Source: Amyelois transitella | Taxonomy: Eukaryota; Arthropoda; Insecta; Lepidoptera; Pyralidae | Reading direction: 5' to 3' | Assembly: GCF_032362555.1 (NCBI RefSeq) | Contig: NC_083534.1 | Location: 2,837,001 to 2,901,000 of the forward strand | DNA: 64,000 nucleotides | Shown here: positions 1 through 11,418 of the stretch, piece by piece | How positions within the stretch are numbered: position 1 is the stretch's first letter | Layout: each line of letters starts with the position of its first letter | Notes under the pieces: model-generated | The model's input: the letters and a program-made list of their open reading frames with translations, nothing else | Database searches by the model: none | What the model was told of the DNA's origin: nothing | Made by a program: the position numbers and the translations under genes

Positions 1-310
1 TTTTAAATTAAAAAACACGTTAACAAAACGATGTGTGGTCTGCGTGAACCGTACAAATCTACGAAGCAGTAAATAAGATCTTCTTTTAAGCGTGGGGTCA
101 CTTACTTTTAAATTAAAAAAACACGTTAACAAAACGATGTGTGGTCTGCGTGAACCGTACAAATCTACGAAGCAGTAAATAAGATCTTCTTTTAAGCGTG
201 GGGTCACTTACTTTTAAATTAAAAAAACACGTTAACAAAACGATGTGTGGTCTGCGTGAACCGTACAAATCTACGAAGCAGTAAATAAGATCTTATTTTC
301 GTAAGCGTGT
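1..310. repeat. three-copy tandem repeat, about 105 bp
   Basis: Three nearly identical head-to-tail units begin at 1, 106 and 212. Each starts with a TTTTAAATT stretch and contains GATGTGTGGTCTGCGTGAAC. The third unit diverges near 295. It lies in the MOGS intron left of exon 4 and has no coding potential. The array may extend beyond the left edge. Confidence 0.93.
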
Positions 311-355
311 CATCGCCTCTCATGACACCGCTTATGATGCACCTCTAAGTAAGTT

Positions 356-570
356 ACATACATATGTACATATAATCACGTCTATATCCCTTGCGGGGTA
401 GACAAGCCAACAGTCTTGAAAAGACTGATAGGCCACGTTCAACTGTTTTCCAAGTTTATTAATAAGCCTTAAGTTATAAGCCTTTCCCTTAGTCGCCTTC
501 TACGACATCCATGGGAAAGAGATGGAGTGGTCCTATTCTTTTTCTATTGATGCTGGGAATCACACGGCAC
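356..570 (-). repeat. family A copy, internally deleted
   Basis: It starts with CATATGTACATATAATCACG and ends with the ACCACACGGCAC-type hairpin end. Part of the middle (the TTGCTAGCCCATCGCC block) is missing, so this copy is shorter than the full-length one at 10703. Confidence 0.85.
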
Positions 571-783
571 ATATCTAAATAAGTTTATTGAAATAAATTG
601 TTTTTGGATTTAAAATTTAAAGAATGTTCTTGTTGGTTCCCTGGAAGTGATTGCATAATGCGATAAGGCCGCTTTTTGTACATATGTTTTTCAAGACTCT
701 TGGCTCCGTCTACCCGGCAAACTATAAAAACGTGACGTGAAATATAAATTTAGAATTGTTTATAATTACAAAATCTAGCTTAC

Positions 784-3318
784 CTTTATGAGGTACCAAT
801 GCAACTTTGAAATTGTGCAGCTGCGGTGTGTGCCCCAAAAGCTGCCCGTTCTCAATCCAAAGCCGCGAGTGGGGCGCCGCGGGGCCCAGCGACTCGTCCA
901 GAGCCCCGTACCAGATCAGGACGAAAGGCAGGTTGGCGTTGTTCTGTATTCAATAAAAATTATCATTAATTAAATTAGATATGTCCTGTCCATCTATACT
1001 ATATCTATACTATAGATATAGTATAGATGGACAGGATATCTAATTTAAATTAAAACAAACAAACAAATTCTTCAGCTTTATAATATTAGTATAGATTCTA
1101 AACTAATATTATAAAGCTGAAGAGTTTGTTTGTTTGAACGCGCTAATCTCAAGAACTATTGGTTCGAATTGAAAAATTCTTTTTGCGTCGAATAGATCAT
1201 TTATTGAGGAAGGCTTTAGGCTATGTGACATCACGCTGCAACTATAAGGAGCTAAGAAATAATGGAAAATGTGAAAAAAAACGGGAAAAATTATTCATCC
1301 TTGAGGTCGTCAATGATGATGTATTAGATTGATCACATCCAGTTGCTTGAATGTGCAAATTTCCACACGATGTTTTCCCTCACCGTGAGTTGAGCTCCTC
1401 ATCGTTGATTTGAACCTGTGCCTTACAGCATATCACGCATTAAACAACCACCTTAACTGATTCAATCACCAACACTCTATAGTTGACGACAAGTTACTGG
1501 GGCACAATAATTATTGGGGTTGTATTAATACAGTCACATCTATATCCCTTGCGGGGTAGACATAGCCAACAGTTTTGAAAAGACTGAATGACCACGTTCA
1601 GCTATTTGGCTAAATGATAGAATTAATCTTATACATTGAGATTTTGATATGAAATACAGTAGTTAACAAGCAAAATAGTGCCTTTACTCTGAAGGGAACC
1701 TTTCACACTGCTACAAGCCTATCTATCCTAAGATCTTAGCAGCTTTCCAGTTGCCAAGATCTTTGGATACTTATGTATTTTAATGTTCTCCAGGTTTGTA
1801 GGCTTAAGGTACTCTTGACTCTCACCAGGATATCCCGTATCAGATCAATATTTGATATAATGATGACGAGAAAGAAGAATTCTACTCACCTCAGCATTGA
1901 CGCTTATCCGTACAGTCCAGTGACCCCCATGTTCACCGCCAGGTGTCTTTATAAACGACGTGGTTATATTGTGAGGGTGGTCCAGTATAAGCTGCTCTCC
2001 GAAAGAAACTCCATCGTGACGGAGCCAGCCGTATGATGCCAAGTTGTCGCCTTGATCGCACCAATGTCTGTTATTAAAAAAAATATATTGTATCTGGAAA
2101 TGGAATGAGAGTTTTCTTAAAAAAATTATACAAATGTTAAGTACTGAAAGACTTCTTGTCAAGCCAAAAGTAAAGTTTTATAATATGTATGTATATTTGT
2201 TAAAGTAAAAATTATTTCAAATTCAGGAAATTAAATGTATGGCTCCAAGACCAAATTGACATAATTTTCACTTAAATTGATTCAAGCTCACAATGTTATA
2301 ATGTGATATGTGATGATAGATTTTCATTCTATAAATAACACATGTATATGTATGTACATATAATTACATTGTCACTTTTACAGGGTAGACAGGGCCAATA
2401 ATCTCACAAAACATAAAAGGTCAGTTTCAACTGTATGGCTTAAACATTGAAATTGTAATAGGTTGCTAGCCCATTAACAACATCTATTCTATAGTGCTGC
2501 AAACCCCACCATTTCTTCTATTTTATAAAGTGTGTTAAAAATTTACTTGATAAGATTATCACAAAAAATTTAAACATTTTACCTAATGCCCTTGCGAGAC
2601 GAAGCAGTCAGTTCATACCACATCAGGCCAAAGACCGGTGACCGCGGCTCCCTGCTCTTCATGCCCATGTATACTCCGGGACGGTATGTACCCCAATACC
2701 GGTCGGGGATAGCCAGGCCTGACTCTTGCACCACCTGTAAGTGTTCTGAAGTTATTAATGGAAAGAAAAACAAATTTTTTACAATTCAAATGTAGCTGCA
2801 ATTTCAATCACGTAAATTTAGCGCCACCTACAATAAGCAACGAATTTAGCGCCAACTTCAAAAAGCAATTATTCAGATGTGGCCAGACACATCATTTATG
2901 AAATGTCTAATAGACACATTTTAATTAAATGTCCCCATATTTTTTTTATTATAAACCAGTTATTTAATTTCATATTATTTTTAATTATATAAAGAACTCT
3001 AAATTATTGTCTAATAGCACTACATATCCGTTAAATACAGCAAAACAATGAAAACACCGGGAAACATTAGAAATCTGTGTGTAAACTTATCACCTTTTCA
3101 TCATCCAAAGGAGTATTAACTCTGGTCTCCAGGTAGCCCAGAGTACCGACGTAGACCGCTATCATGAAGCAGAAGAAGCCCACCATAGTCTTCCATATCG
3201 AGAGGATCTTGAAAGCTTTACCGACTGTAGAATTCTCACTGCTTCCAGAACTGCTGCTAGTTTCATTGCTATTAACATGTTTATACTGAACATTACCCAC
3301 TTTCCTATGCCTAACCAT
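784..3318 (-). CDS. MOGS: mannosyl-oligosaccharide glucosidase (glucosidase I), 5' part
   Basis: Four exons are read on the minus strand: 3094-3318, 2583-2734, 1890-2067 and 784-943. All have GT/AG borders and matching phases; the gene continues past the left edge. They encode about 238 of the roughly 800 residues usual for the family. The protein is a type II ER membrane enzyme (GH63) that removes the outermost glucose from the Glc3Man9GlcNAc2 N-glycan. Residues 1-43 form a basic, serine-rich cytosolic tail, and about 44-62 ([18 protein letters not shown]) form the signal anchor. The family-typical blocks [36 protein letters not shown] and [13 protein letters not shown] follow. The start at 3318 is the only ATG that leads into the anchor. 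The catalytic domain lies outside the window. No break is seen. Identification is from remembered family motifs. Confidence 0.93.
970..1047. repeat. inverted repeat with arms of about 35 bp
   Basis: The left arm, from TTAAATTAGATATGTCCTGT, is mirrored by the right arm ending ACAGGATATCTAATTTAA. Only a few bases separate them and there are one or two mismatches. It lies in MOGS intron 3 just upstream of exon 4's acceptor in transcript terms, and abuts a second fold-back at 1053. Confidence 0.9.
1053..1330 (+). mobile_element. family H (Helitron-like) copy with a head-to-head fold-back
   Basis: At 1053-1134 the element's start (ACTAATATTATAAAGCTGAA then GAGTTTGTTTG) occurs in both orientations around a few central bases, forming a hairpin. 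The plus copy then continues through the CGCTAATCTCAAGAACTA and GTCAATGATGATG blocks to about 1330. Other family H copies usually end GACGAAGTCGCGGGCACAGC then TAGT, which resembles lepidopteran non-autonomous Helitrons. That assignment is inference. Confidence 0.75.
1330..1490 (-). repeat. SINE D copy (tRNA-like head)
   Basis: Read on the minus strand it starts with a tRNA-like module, GAGTGTTGGTGATTGAATCA, followed by a B-box-like GGTTCAAATC. It then continues GGTGAGGGAAAACATCGTG and ends near the CCAGTTGCTTG-type block. A better plus-strand copy is at 12230. Confidence 0.75.
1531..1632 (-). repeat. family A fragment
   Basis: Only the tail half (CACATCTATATCCCTTGCGG to GGCTAAATGATAGAATT) remains. 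A more decayed family A copy on the same strand lies at about 2342-2490. Confidence 0.8.
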
Positions 3319-4095
3319 GTTTGATATTGTTTGTTTACTTTAGTGGAATTTTCAATGGTTTAATTTATATGTTTCATTGGCATTTTATTTGATTTTATGG
3401 ATTTTACAAACAATTCCTGAACTGCACGTAATTTTCGACAACACATTTAGCCCTACGTTGTTTTACATTGACATTGACTTTGACAATAGTTCAATCAGTA
3501 TTTACTAGAGTCTCGTTGATAAAAAAAATATAATTTCCAGCTAGTGGGGCGAGGAACTAGTTAATGATGATATTTAACTTCCCTTCCTATTACCCTCTTC
3601 GTTTCCTTAACCGAAAGGATAGGGAGAAAATCAAATTCTTTCTTCTTTTTATTTCTTCACAAAATACACATAGAAGTAACATAAAACATAACATCAATCT
3701 TAAGCTAGATATTTTGTGAAGACTGGTGCTTGAAATAGGCTGAAACTGCCTGTTACACAAGACACTAGGCCTCACCTCCTGGATTTACAAGCATACTTAT
3801 TATTAGTAAAATCGTGTCCAGAAAGTTCTATTTAGGAAACATTTTTAAAATTAGCATTTTCATTTTCTTGGTTAACCGGAGTGATAGAACTATGTAGAAG
3901 GATAATAAATCTAACCGCGGCCATTACCTCTTTATCAGTTACGTATTTTACTTAATTCTGATTGCTTACCGGTGAGAAAAATATCATGAGAAAACCTATA
4001 CACCTAGATAATTCACTATACACTGTATTTGTCCCTCACTGCACTATTACTTCCCCGTACTATTTGATTTCGAAATCAAGAGCAAACTCACTGCC
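3319..4095. other. MOGS upstream region, no gene seen
   Basis: This is AT-rich DNA upstream of the MOGS start. It must hold the MOGS promoter, but no initiator or TATA match is clear enough to place. Short reading frames here show no recognisable domain. Confidence 0.4.
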
Positions 4096-4099
4096 TGTT

Positions 4100-4330
4100 A
4101 TAAAAAAAGAATGGAAAGACTCCATCTCTTTCCAATGGATGTCGAAAAGGCGAATAAGGGATATGCTTATAAACTTGGGATTCTTCTTATAGGCGATGGG
4201 CTAGCAACCTGTCACTTTATGAATCTCATGATTCACATCAATCTGATGATGAACATCAAGCCTAATAGCTGAACGTGGTCTGTCAGTCTTTCAAGACATT
4301 AGATATAGACGTGATTATATGAATGAATGA
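4100..4330 (+). repeat. family A copy, decayed
   Basis: Plus orientation. It has the GACTCCATCTCTTTCCAATG and GGCGATGGGCTAGCAACCTG blocks and ends with GATATAGACGTGATTATATG plus a GAATGAATGA tail. The hairpin end is degraded. The stretch 4331-5068 to the right holds nothing I recognise. Confidence 0.85.
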
Positions 4331-5068
4331 GCGAACTCACTCCCGGAGCAAACGATTCAACTTTAAATATAGTAAACTTAATCAGCTGGTTCCAGAATAG
4401 TCCTTCATTTTCTTGTTGGGTATTTGCATTCTAAAGCCATCTAGCATTTTTCAAACGTTATCGATTATTCGAAAAAAACTACTACATACTATGTAACAGG
4501 ACATCTCGGAGCGAGTTGCGTCATCACTTACTACTATCGAATTTCTATGGAATTACGTACGTTACGTTCCGACACTATTAACTAGATGACGTTCCTCTCT
4601 GCTTAATTTGACTGAATATGCATGCATGCCCGCTCAATAGCAAAGAGTAATATACGGGCTCAATAGTTTTGTGTCACCTATATCAGATGGCGCGCGTTGC
4701 TCTATTCGGAAATTTAATTACGATATTAAGTTGTCGCATACAGTATGTGAGGCAAAAGAAAAAATATTAAGGCCTACCTGACCAATAAGGACTTCTCACA
4801 GACAACATGGACTAAACTCTATTTCACGAACGACGAAAAGGCATCATGTCTTATAGGAGGTATTATGTCTTATTTCCTTACTCTTTATAACACTTCGAAT
4901 TACCTCAAATACAGATAAGGGAGAAATATACGACAGGTGATCATCATACAAATAATAATATATTGTGTTACCACATTATAAAGAATAAAGTTCAGGCCAT
5001 TCACTCCATTATTTTCCATTATTTATGTTCGCTTGCGGCATAGACTTGTGGTTGTAGCATAGAATTAT

Positions 5069-5332
5069 ACATACATACATATACATATAATCACGTCTAT
5101 ATCCCTTGCGGGGTAGACAGAGCCAACAGTCTTGAAAAGACTGAATGGCCACGTTCAGCTATTTGGCTTAATGATAGAATTGAGATAAAAATAGTGACAG
5201 GTTGCTAGCCCATCGCCTAAAAGAAGAATCCCAAGTTTATAAGCCTTACCCTTAGTCGCCTTTTACGACATCCATGGGAAAGAGACGGAGTGGTCCTATT
5301 CTTTTTTGTAATGGTGCCGGGAACCACACGGC
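5069..5332 (-). repeat. family A copy, near full length
   Basis: It runs from (ATAC)n and ATCACGTCTATATCCCTTGC to the end hairpin GGGAACCACACGGCA. All internal blocks are present. Minus orientation. Confidence 0.93.
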
Positions 5333-5479
5333 ATTATTAGAATTATTAAAATAATAATGTGTAAAACGTGGACCCTCCTCCATAATATGTTGTTAAAGAG
5401 TATATAATCGCTACATAGACGCTTAAAAAATATCATAATTTTGATGTTAAAATTCGTCAACATTCAATTCAAATTTGGC

Positions 5480-5940
5480 GGTGGCAAGTTACCGATAAAA
5501 CTGCACTACAAAATGGTCGGTAAAACAACCTCCGCGTCATGTGCCCCACCCCGCTCCTCAGGGCAGCGGATGAGGCAGGACGCCAGCGCCAGCCAGGCAG
5601 TAACATCGAGCGTAAGAACTTGAGAACACGGTCCGCGTGTGATACGACTCAGTTCGCGTTTGATATGAAGCGACCGCCGCTTTATCCAAACTGTATTCAG
5701 TGAAATAATGTAAAACAATCCAAGAATCAAGCTGCATTACGGCGCCAAGTCGCCACACATCGCGTCTTCGTACACGCCAGCCGGCCGGCGCGACGCGGCC
5801 ACAAAAAAAGACTCAAAATCTCGATGTCAGTGCCCGTCAGGATCCCAGTGCCAGTGTAGTGTAGTTTTAAAATAGTTAAATGGATAAACAGCGTGCAATG
5901 TTCGTATGAGGAAGAAAGGAAACAGGAACATTGTAAGTGG
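5480..5940 (+). promoter_or_regulatory. GC-rich segment, possible promoter/5' exon
   Basis: This is a local rise in GC and CpG (for example CCAGCCGGCCGGCGCGACGC near 5778) in an otherwise AT-rich, repeat-filled stretch. A donor-like CATTGTAAGT is at 5930-5939. It could be a 5' untranslated exon spliced to the Chip exon at 11419, which has an acceptor directly before its ATG and therefore needs an upstream exon. The link is inference only. Confidence 0.25.
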
Positions 5941-6644
5941 AGCGTGCGTTATTTCTGTTGTGTATGAGCAGAAATGCGGGGTAGCTCGCCCCGATACCCG
6001 GAGGTTTTAGCATACGAGTGGGGCGCCCGCCGCTGATCGAACCACGGAGGTACGGAGGTCTATCCCTCGTATTCTCAATGTTTTTTATAAACACATACCG
6101 AACAGGTCCTTTTCGTAACCCGTTTTTTGTGCGCCGCACTTTTTTTTGGAGGGAATGTTTTGAATCGACACCCTTGTAGGTTATTTATTCTCTTTGAAAT
6201 ATTTTGTCGATGATACCAATACATCGCATTAATGTAAATAAATAAAATGATTAGTGCTTGTTGTCTCGCTCTCACACGGCGTATGTATACATTAGGCGAT
6301 TATCATTTGTTTTGTTTTTCAAAGGTTTGGGGTATGAAGTATTATTGTAGCTTTGAGAATTTCGACGAGGTTCAATCAATTGCATAAACACAGCAAACAG
6401 TCTGCATGTGCAAAGCCCAACATCATATTTTGGAACTATATAAATCTCATGACTTATGGCAATATGCTGTAGGAATATCTACTGTTATTTTCATATTAGA
6501 AATGGGTACCAAAAAGTCATATTAAAATGATACCCAATTAAATAAAGATTTAATTGGGAGAAGGCTCCACAAGCATTCCTTATCAATTCAAATCAACATG
6601 GTTTCTGTCACACAGGGGAGGTGTTTATCAATATGGTATACTAG

Positions 6645-7043
6645 AGGCCGCCCACGACTTCGTCCGCATGGAAACCCTATCAATCCCGCGGGAACTCTGG
6701 GATAAAAAGTAGCCTATGTGTTATTCTGGGTCTTCAGCTACCTACATACCAAATTTCATGGTAATCGGTTCAGTAGTTTTTGCGTGAAAGAGTAACAAAC
6801 ATCCATACATCCATACAAACTTTCGCCTTTATAATAGTAGTAGGACTAGAGGCCGCCCGCGACTTCGTCCGCATGGAAACCCTAACAATCCCGCGGGAAC
6901 TCTGGGATAAAAAGTAGCCTATGTGTTATTCTGGGTCTTCAGCTACCTACATACCAAATTTCATGGTAATCGGTTCAGTAGTTTTTGCGTGAAAGAGTAA
7001 CAAACATCCATACAAACTTTCGCCTTTATAATAGTAGTAGGAT
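6645..7043 (-). repeat. family G tandem dimer
   Basis: Two copies of a ~200-bp element (6645-6843 and 6846-7043) lie head to tail. Each runs from AGGCCGCCC...GACTTCGTCCGCATGGAAAC to GCCTTTATAATAGTAGTAGG. They are almost identical; the first has one extra CATC repeat. Family G resembles short lepidopteran Helitron-like elements (minus orientation here). Confidence 0.88.
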
Positions 7044-7167
7044 AGTAGGATTAGTGCATAATAAATCCAAATAGTTAAATGAAATTAATTTCTGATTTTA
7101 CATTCTACGATTGGCCTAATGTGCTTTTACACACTCATATTGCCTAATTATACTTAATCCGTGATAC

Positions 7168-7400
7168 TCAGTAAGACACGGGTTTGCATCTTATGGTAAA
7201 AGAAACCTGCACATTCAGGCAACTGGATGTGTAACCATGGATCCAATACGGGTTAGGTTTATCTCCAAACGCTGCAGAGGTCAGACAGGAGTTGCTTCGT
7301 GTAAAATCTTTACCCAATCCAGGATCCATGGTGAAAGGCATACCCCGGGCTCCTCTCCAGAGTGATGAGGATGCAACTGGGACTACAGCTATGAGGAATA
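7168..7400 (+). repeat. SINE D body fragment
   Basis: It contains the GAAACCTGCACATTCAGGCA and GTTGCTTCGTG blocks and the CCGGGCTCCTCTCCAGAGTG block, but no tRNA-like head. Both-strand reading frames through it are not genes. Confidence 0.75.
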
Positions 7401-7667
7401 AAAAGATTGCATCTTTATACTTGACAGGGTATATGGAGCAAATGGTCACTTTTATTATTCATTCTTTATTTTCTTCAGAAAAGAGATTATAATGGAAATG
7501 CACTGAATTTCCCTGAAGAGCCTTGGGTAAGGCTAAAAACTTATAAAATCTCATTCATATAGTCACATAGAGCCCACAATTTTGAAAAGACTGAAAGGTG
7601 ACAGATTGCTTGCCCATCGCCTACAAGAAGAATCCCAAGTTTATAAGCCTAGCCAAGTTTATATTCA

Positions 7668-7895
7668 TCCTACTAATCCAACTGCCTATTAATAAAAAAG
7701 GTTGTATGTATGTGTGGATGATTGTAACACTTTCACGCAAATACTACTGAACCGATTACGATGAAATTTGATATGTAGGTTGCTGAAGACCTAGAGTAAT
7801 ACATAGGCTATACTTTTCATCCCGGAGTTCCCGCTAGATTGATTGTTACATTATGATAGGGTTTCCACGCGGACGAATCGCGGGCGGACTCTAGT
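7668..7895 (+). repeat. family G copy
   Basis: Plus orientation: CCTACTAATCC start, CACTTTCACGCAAATACTAC, CCGATTACGATGAAATTTGA, and an end near GGACGAATCGCGGGCGGACT. A decayed family A piece at 7560-7665 precedes it. Confidence 0.8.
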
Positions 7896-8188
7896 TTATT
7901 ATAATTTTTAAATGATTACAATATTTTGTAAAAATAAAAAGCGAGGTCTTTCGCGGCGAACGACTGGTATAGATTCACAAGTGGAAGGTACGATTGTATT
8001 GAAATGTTAGCATCATTCGTATTTATCATGTCTTGGTACCATGCCAACGTTGAGAGCATGCGTCGCGTACTTCGTGTGGTGCACCTGTTTTTTTTATCAG
8101 ACTAGCTTTTGACCGCGACTCCACCCGCGTGAGAATTATCTCATGTTCTGTTTCGTAATCCACACCAATACATACATATGTGTATTTT

Positions 8189-8415
8189 GACGGCCTCTGT
8201 GGCGCAGCGGTAGTGTCCTTGCCTGTGACACAGAAGGTCCAGAGTTCGAATCCCGACCAGGGCATGATGATAAACAAACTTCCTCTGATTGGCCTAGGTC
8301 TTGGATATTTATTTATAATAAAATAAAGTATCATTGAGTTAGTTATCTCGTAACACAAGTCTCGAACTTACTTTGAGGCTAACTCAATCTATTTAATTTG
8401 TCCTGTTATATTTAT
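8189..8415 (+). repeat. SINE B (tRNA-derived)
   Basis: The head GACGGCCTCTGTGGCGCAGC has an A-box-like TGGCGCAGCGG. It is followed by a B box, GAGTTCGAATCC. The body (CTGATTGGCCTAGGTCTTGG, GAGTTAGTTATCTCGTAACA) and the ATTTGTCCTGTTATATTTAT end match the other SINE B copies. The body shows it is a SINE, not a tRNA gene. Confidence 0.9.
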
Positions 8416-8421
8416 TTATCC

Positions 8422-8615
8422 TATACTAATATTATAAAGCTGAAGAGTTTGTTTGTTTGAAAGCGCTAATCTCAGTAACTACCGGTACGAATTAAATAAT
8501 TATTTTTGTGTCGAATAGACCATTAATCGAGGAAGGTTTATTAGAAGAAAGAAGGAAGTAAAACAAATACATTCACATACTAACAAACTTTCGCATTTAT
8601 GAGGACTAGTTGATA
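8422..8615 (+). mobile_element. family H copy, chimeric end
   Basis: It starts CTATACTAATATTATAAAGC and follows family H to about 8545. It then switches to a family G-like end (ACAAACTTTCGCATTTATGA) running in the opposite sense. It may be two elements joined or nested. Confidence 0.65.
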
Positions 8616-9183
8616 ACAAACACAGATAATGACGTTATTCTTTCGGGGTAGGCAGAGCCAGTGGTAATAAGACCACGTTTAACGGGATGGCATTATGAAG
8701 ATGTGAAACTCAGAGACTGGCAGCTGGCACTCATTGCTCCACCGTAGAAAATCATTGGCACACGCCGCCCAGTTTGGGGTTTGTTTAGAACGGCATATCT
8801 TCACAGACAACAGCACATCAACCTACCCAAATTCACTGCAAATTCGCCTCTATTACATCGTCATAAGGTCCCGTACATTGTAACTTGATATGCGGTAAAC
8901 TGTACCAAAAACTGTAATCCAACTTTGCTCCTTCCGGTACCTAACCGTTTCGTTAAATTACTTTGTTACTTTTTATTGCGTCTTGGTTTGTCTTCATTCC
9001 GATCCCATCTGGGGTAGGACGCCGCTGAGATAACACCACGAGAATGGCGATATCCTACTGCCCCCTCAAGTCTTGATAATTACGCCGTAGAATTCAAAGG
9101 TGTGAAAAATTTCAGCGGGATTTAACTTTACCTATGTAATAAATAAGGGTACAGTCAAAAACAAAAAGGCAGTTATAAGATAT

Positions 9184-9458
9184 ACTAGCTGTACCCGCGA
9201 CTACGTCCGCGTGGGCTGATGCCCAAAATAACTATTCCACGCTTGAAGCCCTCAATGATGAATAATTTCCCCCGTCTTTTCACATTTTCTATTACTTCTT
9301 CGCTTCTAATAGTTTCATCGTGATGTTATATAGCCTAAAGACTTCCTCGATAAATAATCTGTTCAACGCAAAAATAATTTTTCAATTCGAACCAGTAGTT
9401 CATGAGATTAGCGCTTCAAACAAACAAACTCTTCAGCTTTATAATATTAGTATAGATT
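9184..9458 (-). mobile_element. family H copy, full length
   Basis: Minus orientation, from ACTAGCTGTACCCGCGACTA to CAGCTTTATAATATTAGTAT. Both characteristic ends are present. Confidence 0.82.
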
Positions 9459-9636
9459 ATAAGATACATCAATTTTATCACAAAACATTAAAGATTATTT
9501 CTTCTTCCTCGTGGCGTTAATAGTCATACATCAAATCAGTCAGTCATGACATCTTCACCTCTCTCTAAAATAATATTTGGCTACATAAATCAAAAATGTT
9601 ATTTACCTACTTATATTTATTTTCTCAAATTACTAT

Positions 9637-9790
9637 TACTATTGTAAATACCTGTCACTATTTGGATCTCAATTCTGTCATTAAGCCAAACAGCTGAACG
9701 TAGCCAAACAGCTGAACGTGGCCTAACAGTTTTTGCAAGACTATTAGCTCTGTTTACCCCGCAATGGATACGTTATTGTACATGTGCTAT
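9637..9790 (+). repeat. family A fragment
   Basis: It holds the tail half from CCTGTCACTATTTGGATCTC. The phrase AGCCAAACAGCTGAACGT is duplicated in tandem (9690-9722), a small internal expansion. Confidence 0.8.
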
Positions 9791-10135
9791 ATTATACTAT
9801 TTAGCGTCTGTGTGTTTTCGTTTTTATATCGTTGACTGTACCTAGATTTCGTCGGGCATTTTTCCATCGACGAATTACTATGTGACCTACGTAGCCACCA
9901 AGGTCACCGTGTCAATGTACCACATTTTTGCACACGGATGATTATGTTTTATCAACAAGTCTAATTGCCAGCATCGCGTCTCGATAACTTTATCATTTGT
10001 TCCAGAATACGCAGGTTTATGTAATTATTCAATAAATAAATATAAACCTAAATACACATTACTGCGTAGTCCTAAGTTCAGAAAGATACAACCATACATA
10101 TAATATACATATATGGGATAAGTACATACATGGGA

Positions 10136-10473
10136 TAAGTCCGCCATTGCAAGTGATTTGTTTCTTTTATAACTATGTACTTACTATTTTCTTGTTATTG
10201 TGTTAATTTCTATGCAATAAAGATATTACAAACAAACAAACATATAATCACGTCCATATTCTTTGCGGGACAGACAGGGCCAATAGTCTTGAAGACTGAA
10301 AGGCCACGCTCAGCTGCGTGGCTAAGTGATGGAGTTGAGATTCAAATATAGTATATCGCTATCGCCTACAACAAGAATCTCCAAGTCTATTCGCCTGTCT
10401 AAGTCGCTTTTTACGACATTCATGGCGAGATATGCAGTGGTCCTATTGTAAAGTGCCGGCAACCACACGGCAC
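10136..10473. repeat. LINE 3' end followed by a minus family A copy
   Basis: 10136-10228 (GATAAGTCCGCCATTGCAAG to CAATAAAGATATT plus a CAAA tail) looks like a 3'-truncated LINE end on the plus strand. The same phrase recurs on the minus strand near 60530. It abuts a minus-strand family A copy (10229-10473) that ends GGCAACCACACGGCAC. Confidence 0.75.
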
Positions 10474-10702
10474 GAATGATACAACTGATACAGTATTTCT
10501 ACCTGTTTCGGGTTTTCTGCCCCTAAGGTTGACCGCGAGAGATAACTTTAGCGATAAGTCCGCATTTTGTATCTTTTTATTGACTCCCTAGCGCTTCTGC
10601 CGTGGTTTCACCTTCGTTGGAATGTGGAATTAATAATTATTATATAATACTCATTACAAGAATCCCATCCCAGCTTATACTATAAATAGGAAAATAATAG
10701 TA

Positions 10703-10976
10703 GTGCCGTGTGGTTCCCGGCACTATTACAAAAAAGAATAGGACCACTCCATTTCTTTCCCATGGATGTCGTAAAAGGCGACTAAGGGATAGGCTTATAA
10801 ACTTAGGATTCCTCTTTATTCCTCTTTTAGGCGATGGGCTAGCAACCTGTCACTATTTGAATCTCGGTTCTATCATTAAGCCAAATAGCTGAACGTGGCC
10901 ATTCAGTCTTTTCAAGACTGTTGGCTCTGTCTACCCCGCAAGGGATATAGACGTGACCATATGTATGTATGTATGT
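10703..10976 (+). repeat. family A copy, reference example
   Basis: This is a near-complete copy. One end is the stem-loop GTGCCG-TGTGGTTCC-CGGCAC. Next come CTTTCCCATGGATGTCGTAA, GGCGATGGGCTAGCAACCTG and GCCAAATAGCTGAACGTGGC. An internal palindrome CAGTCTTTTCAAGACTG follows, then CCCCGCAAGGGATATAGACG and an (ATGT)n tail. It encodes nothing. It is non-autonomous; the tail resembles that of family C LINE ends, so LINE-driven mobilisation is likely. I do not assign a published family name. Confidence 0.92.
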
Positions 10977-11418
10977 AATAGTAGTTTTCTATGTTTATAT
11001 ACTCATTGACTGTCTACCAATCATACTGGTATAATTTGGCAAACATATTGCCGCATGAACTTAAGATTAACAAATTCTAGGCTAATTATCTTTCCGAACG
11101 CCATTCATGATCTTTATTCTTCTTCTTCCTCCTTGGGTTAATACTGGTTTCATCTAGGCCTCTATGGGATTAGCCCGGGGTGCGCCATCTGACCATGATC
11201 CTAGATTAGGAAAGTCAGGTTTTTACACGCGACCTTTGCAGGGAACCTTAGTCATATTGGATCATGGTACAAGCTGATGGAATAGACAACTTGTTGAATG
11301 TGTCTATTCCTTTCACAACATCCATGAGACAGAGAGGGAGTGGTCCCATCAGGGCACAAACGTCGTAATCTTTCGATTCTCGAAAAACAGACTTGTCTAA
11401 CCCACAATTTCCTTGCAG

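Noticed and set aside
1-310. CRISPR-like direct repeats
   Set aside because: The units are contiguous, about 105 bp long and have no unique spacers; the host is an insect.
7168-7492. Opposed 93- and 66-residue frames
   Set aside because: Both are translations of a SINE D fragment found at several other places.
8189-8280. tRNA gene calls at SINE B heads (also 39126, 40933, 52763 and others)
   Set aside because: A and B boxes are present but the downstream body is the repeated SINE body, and no full cloverleaf with an acceptor stem closes.
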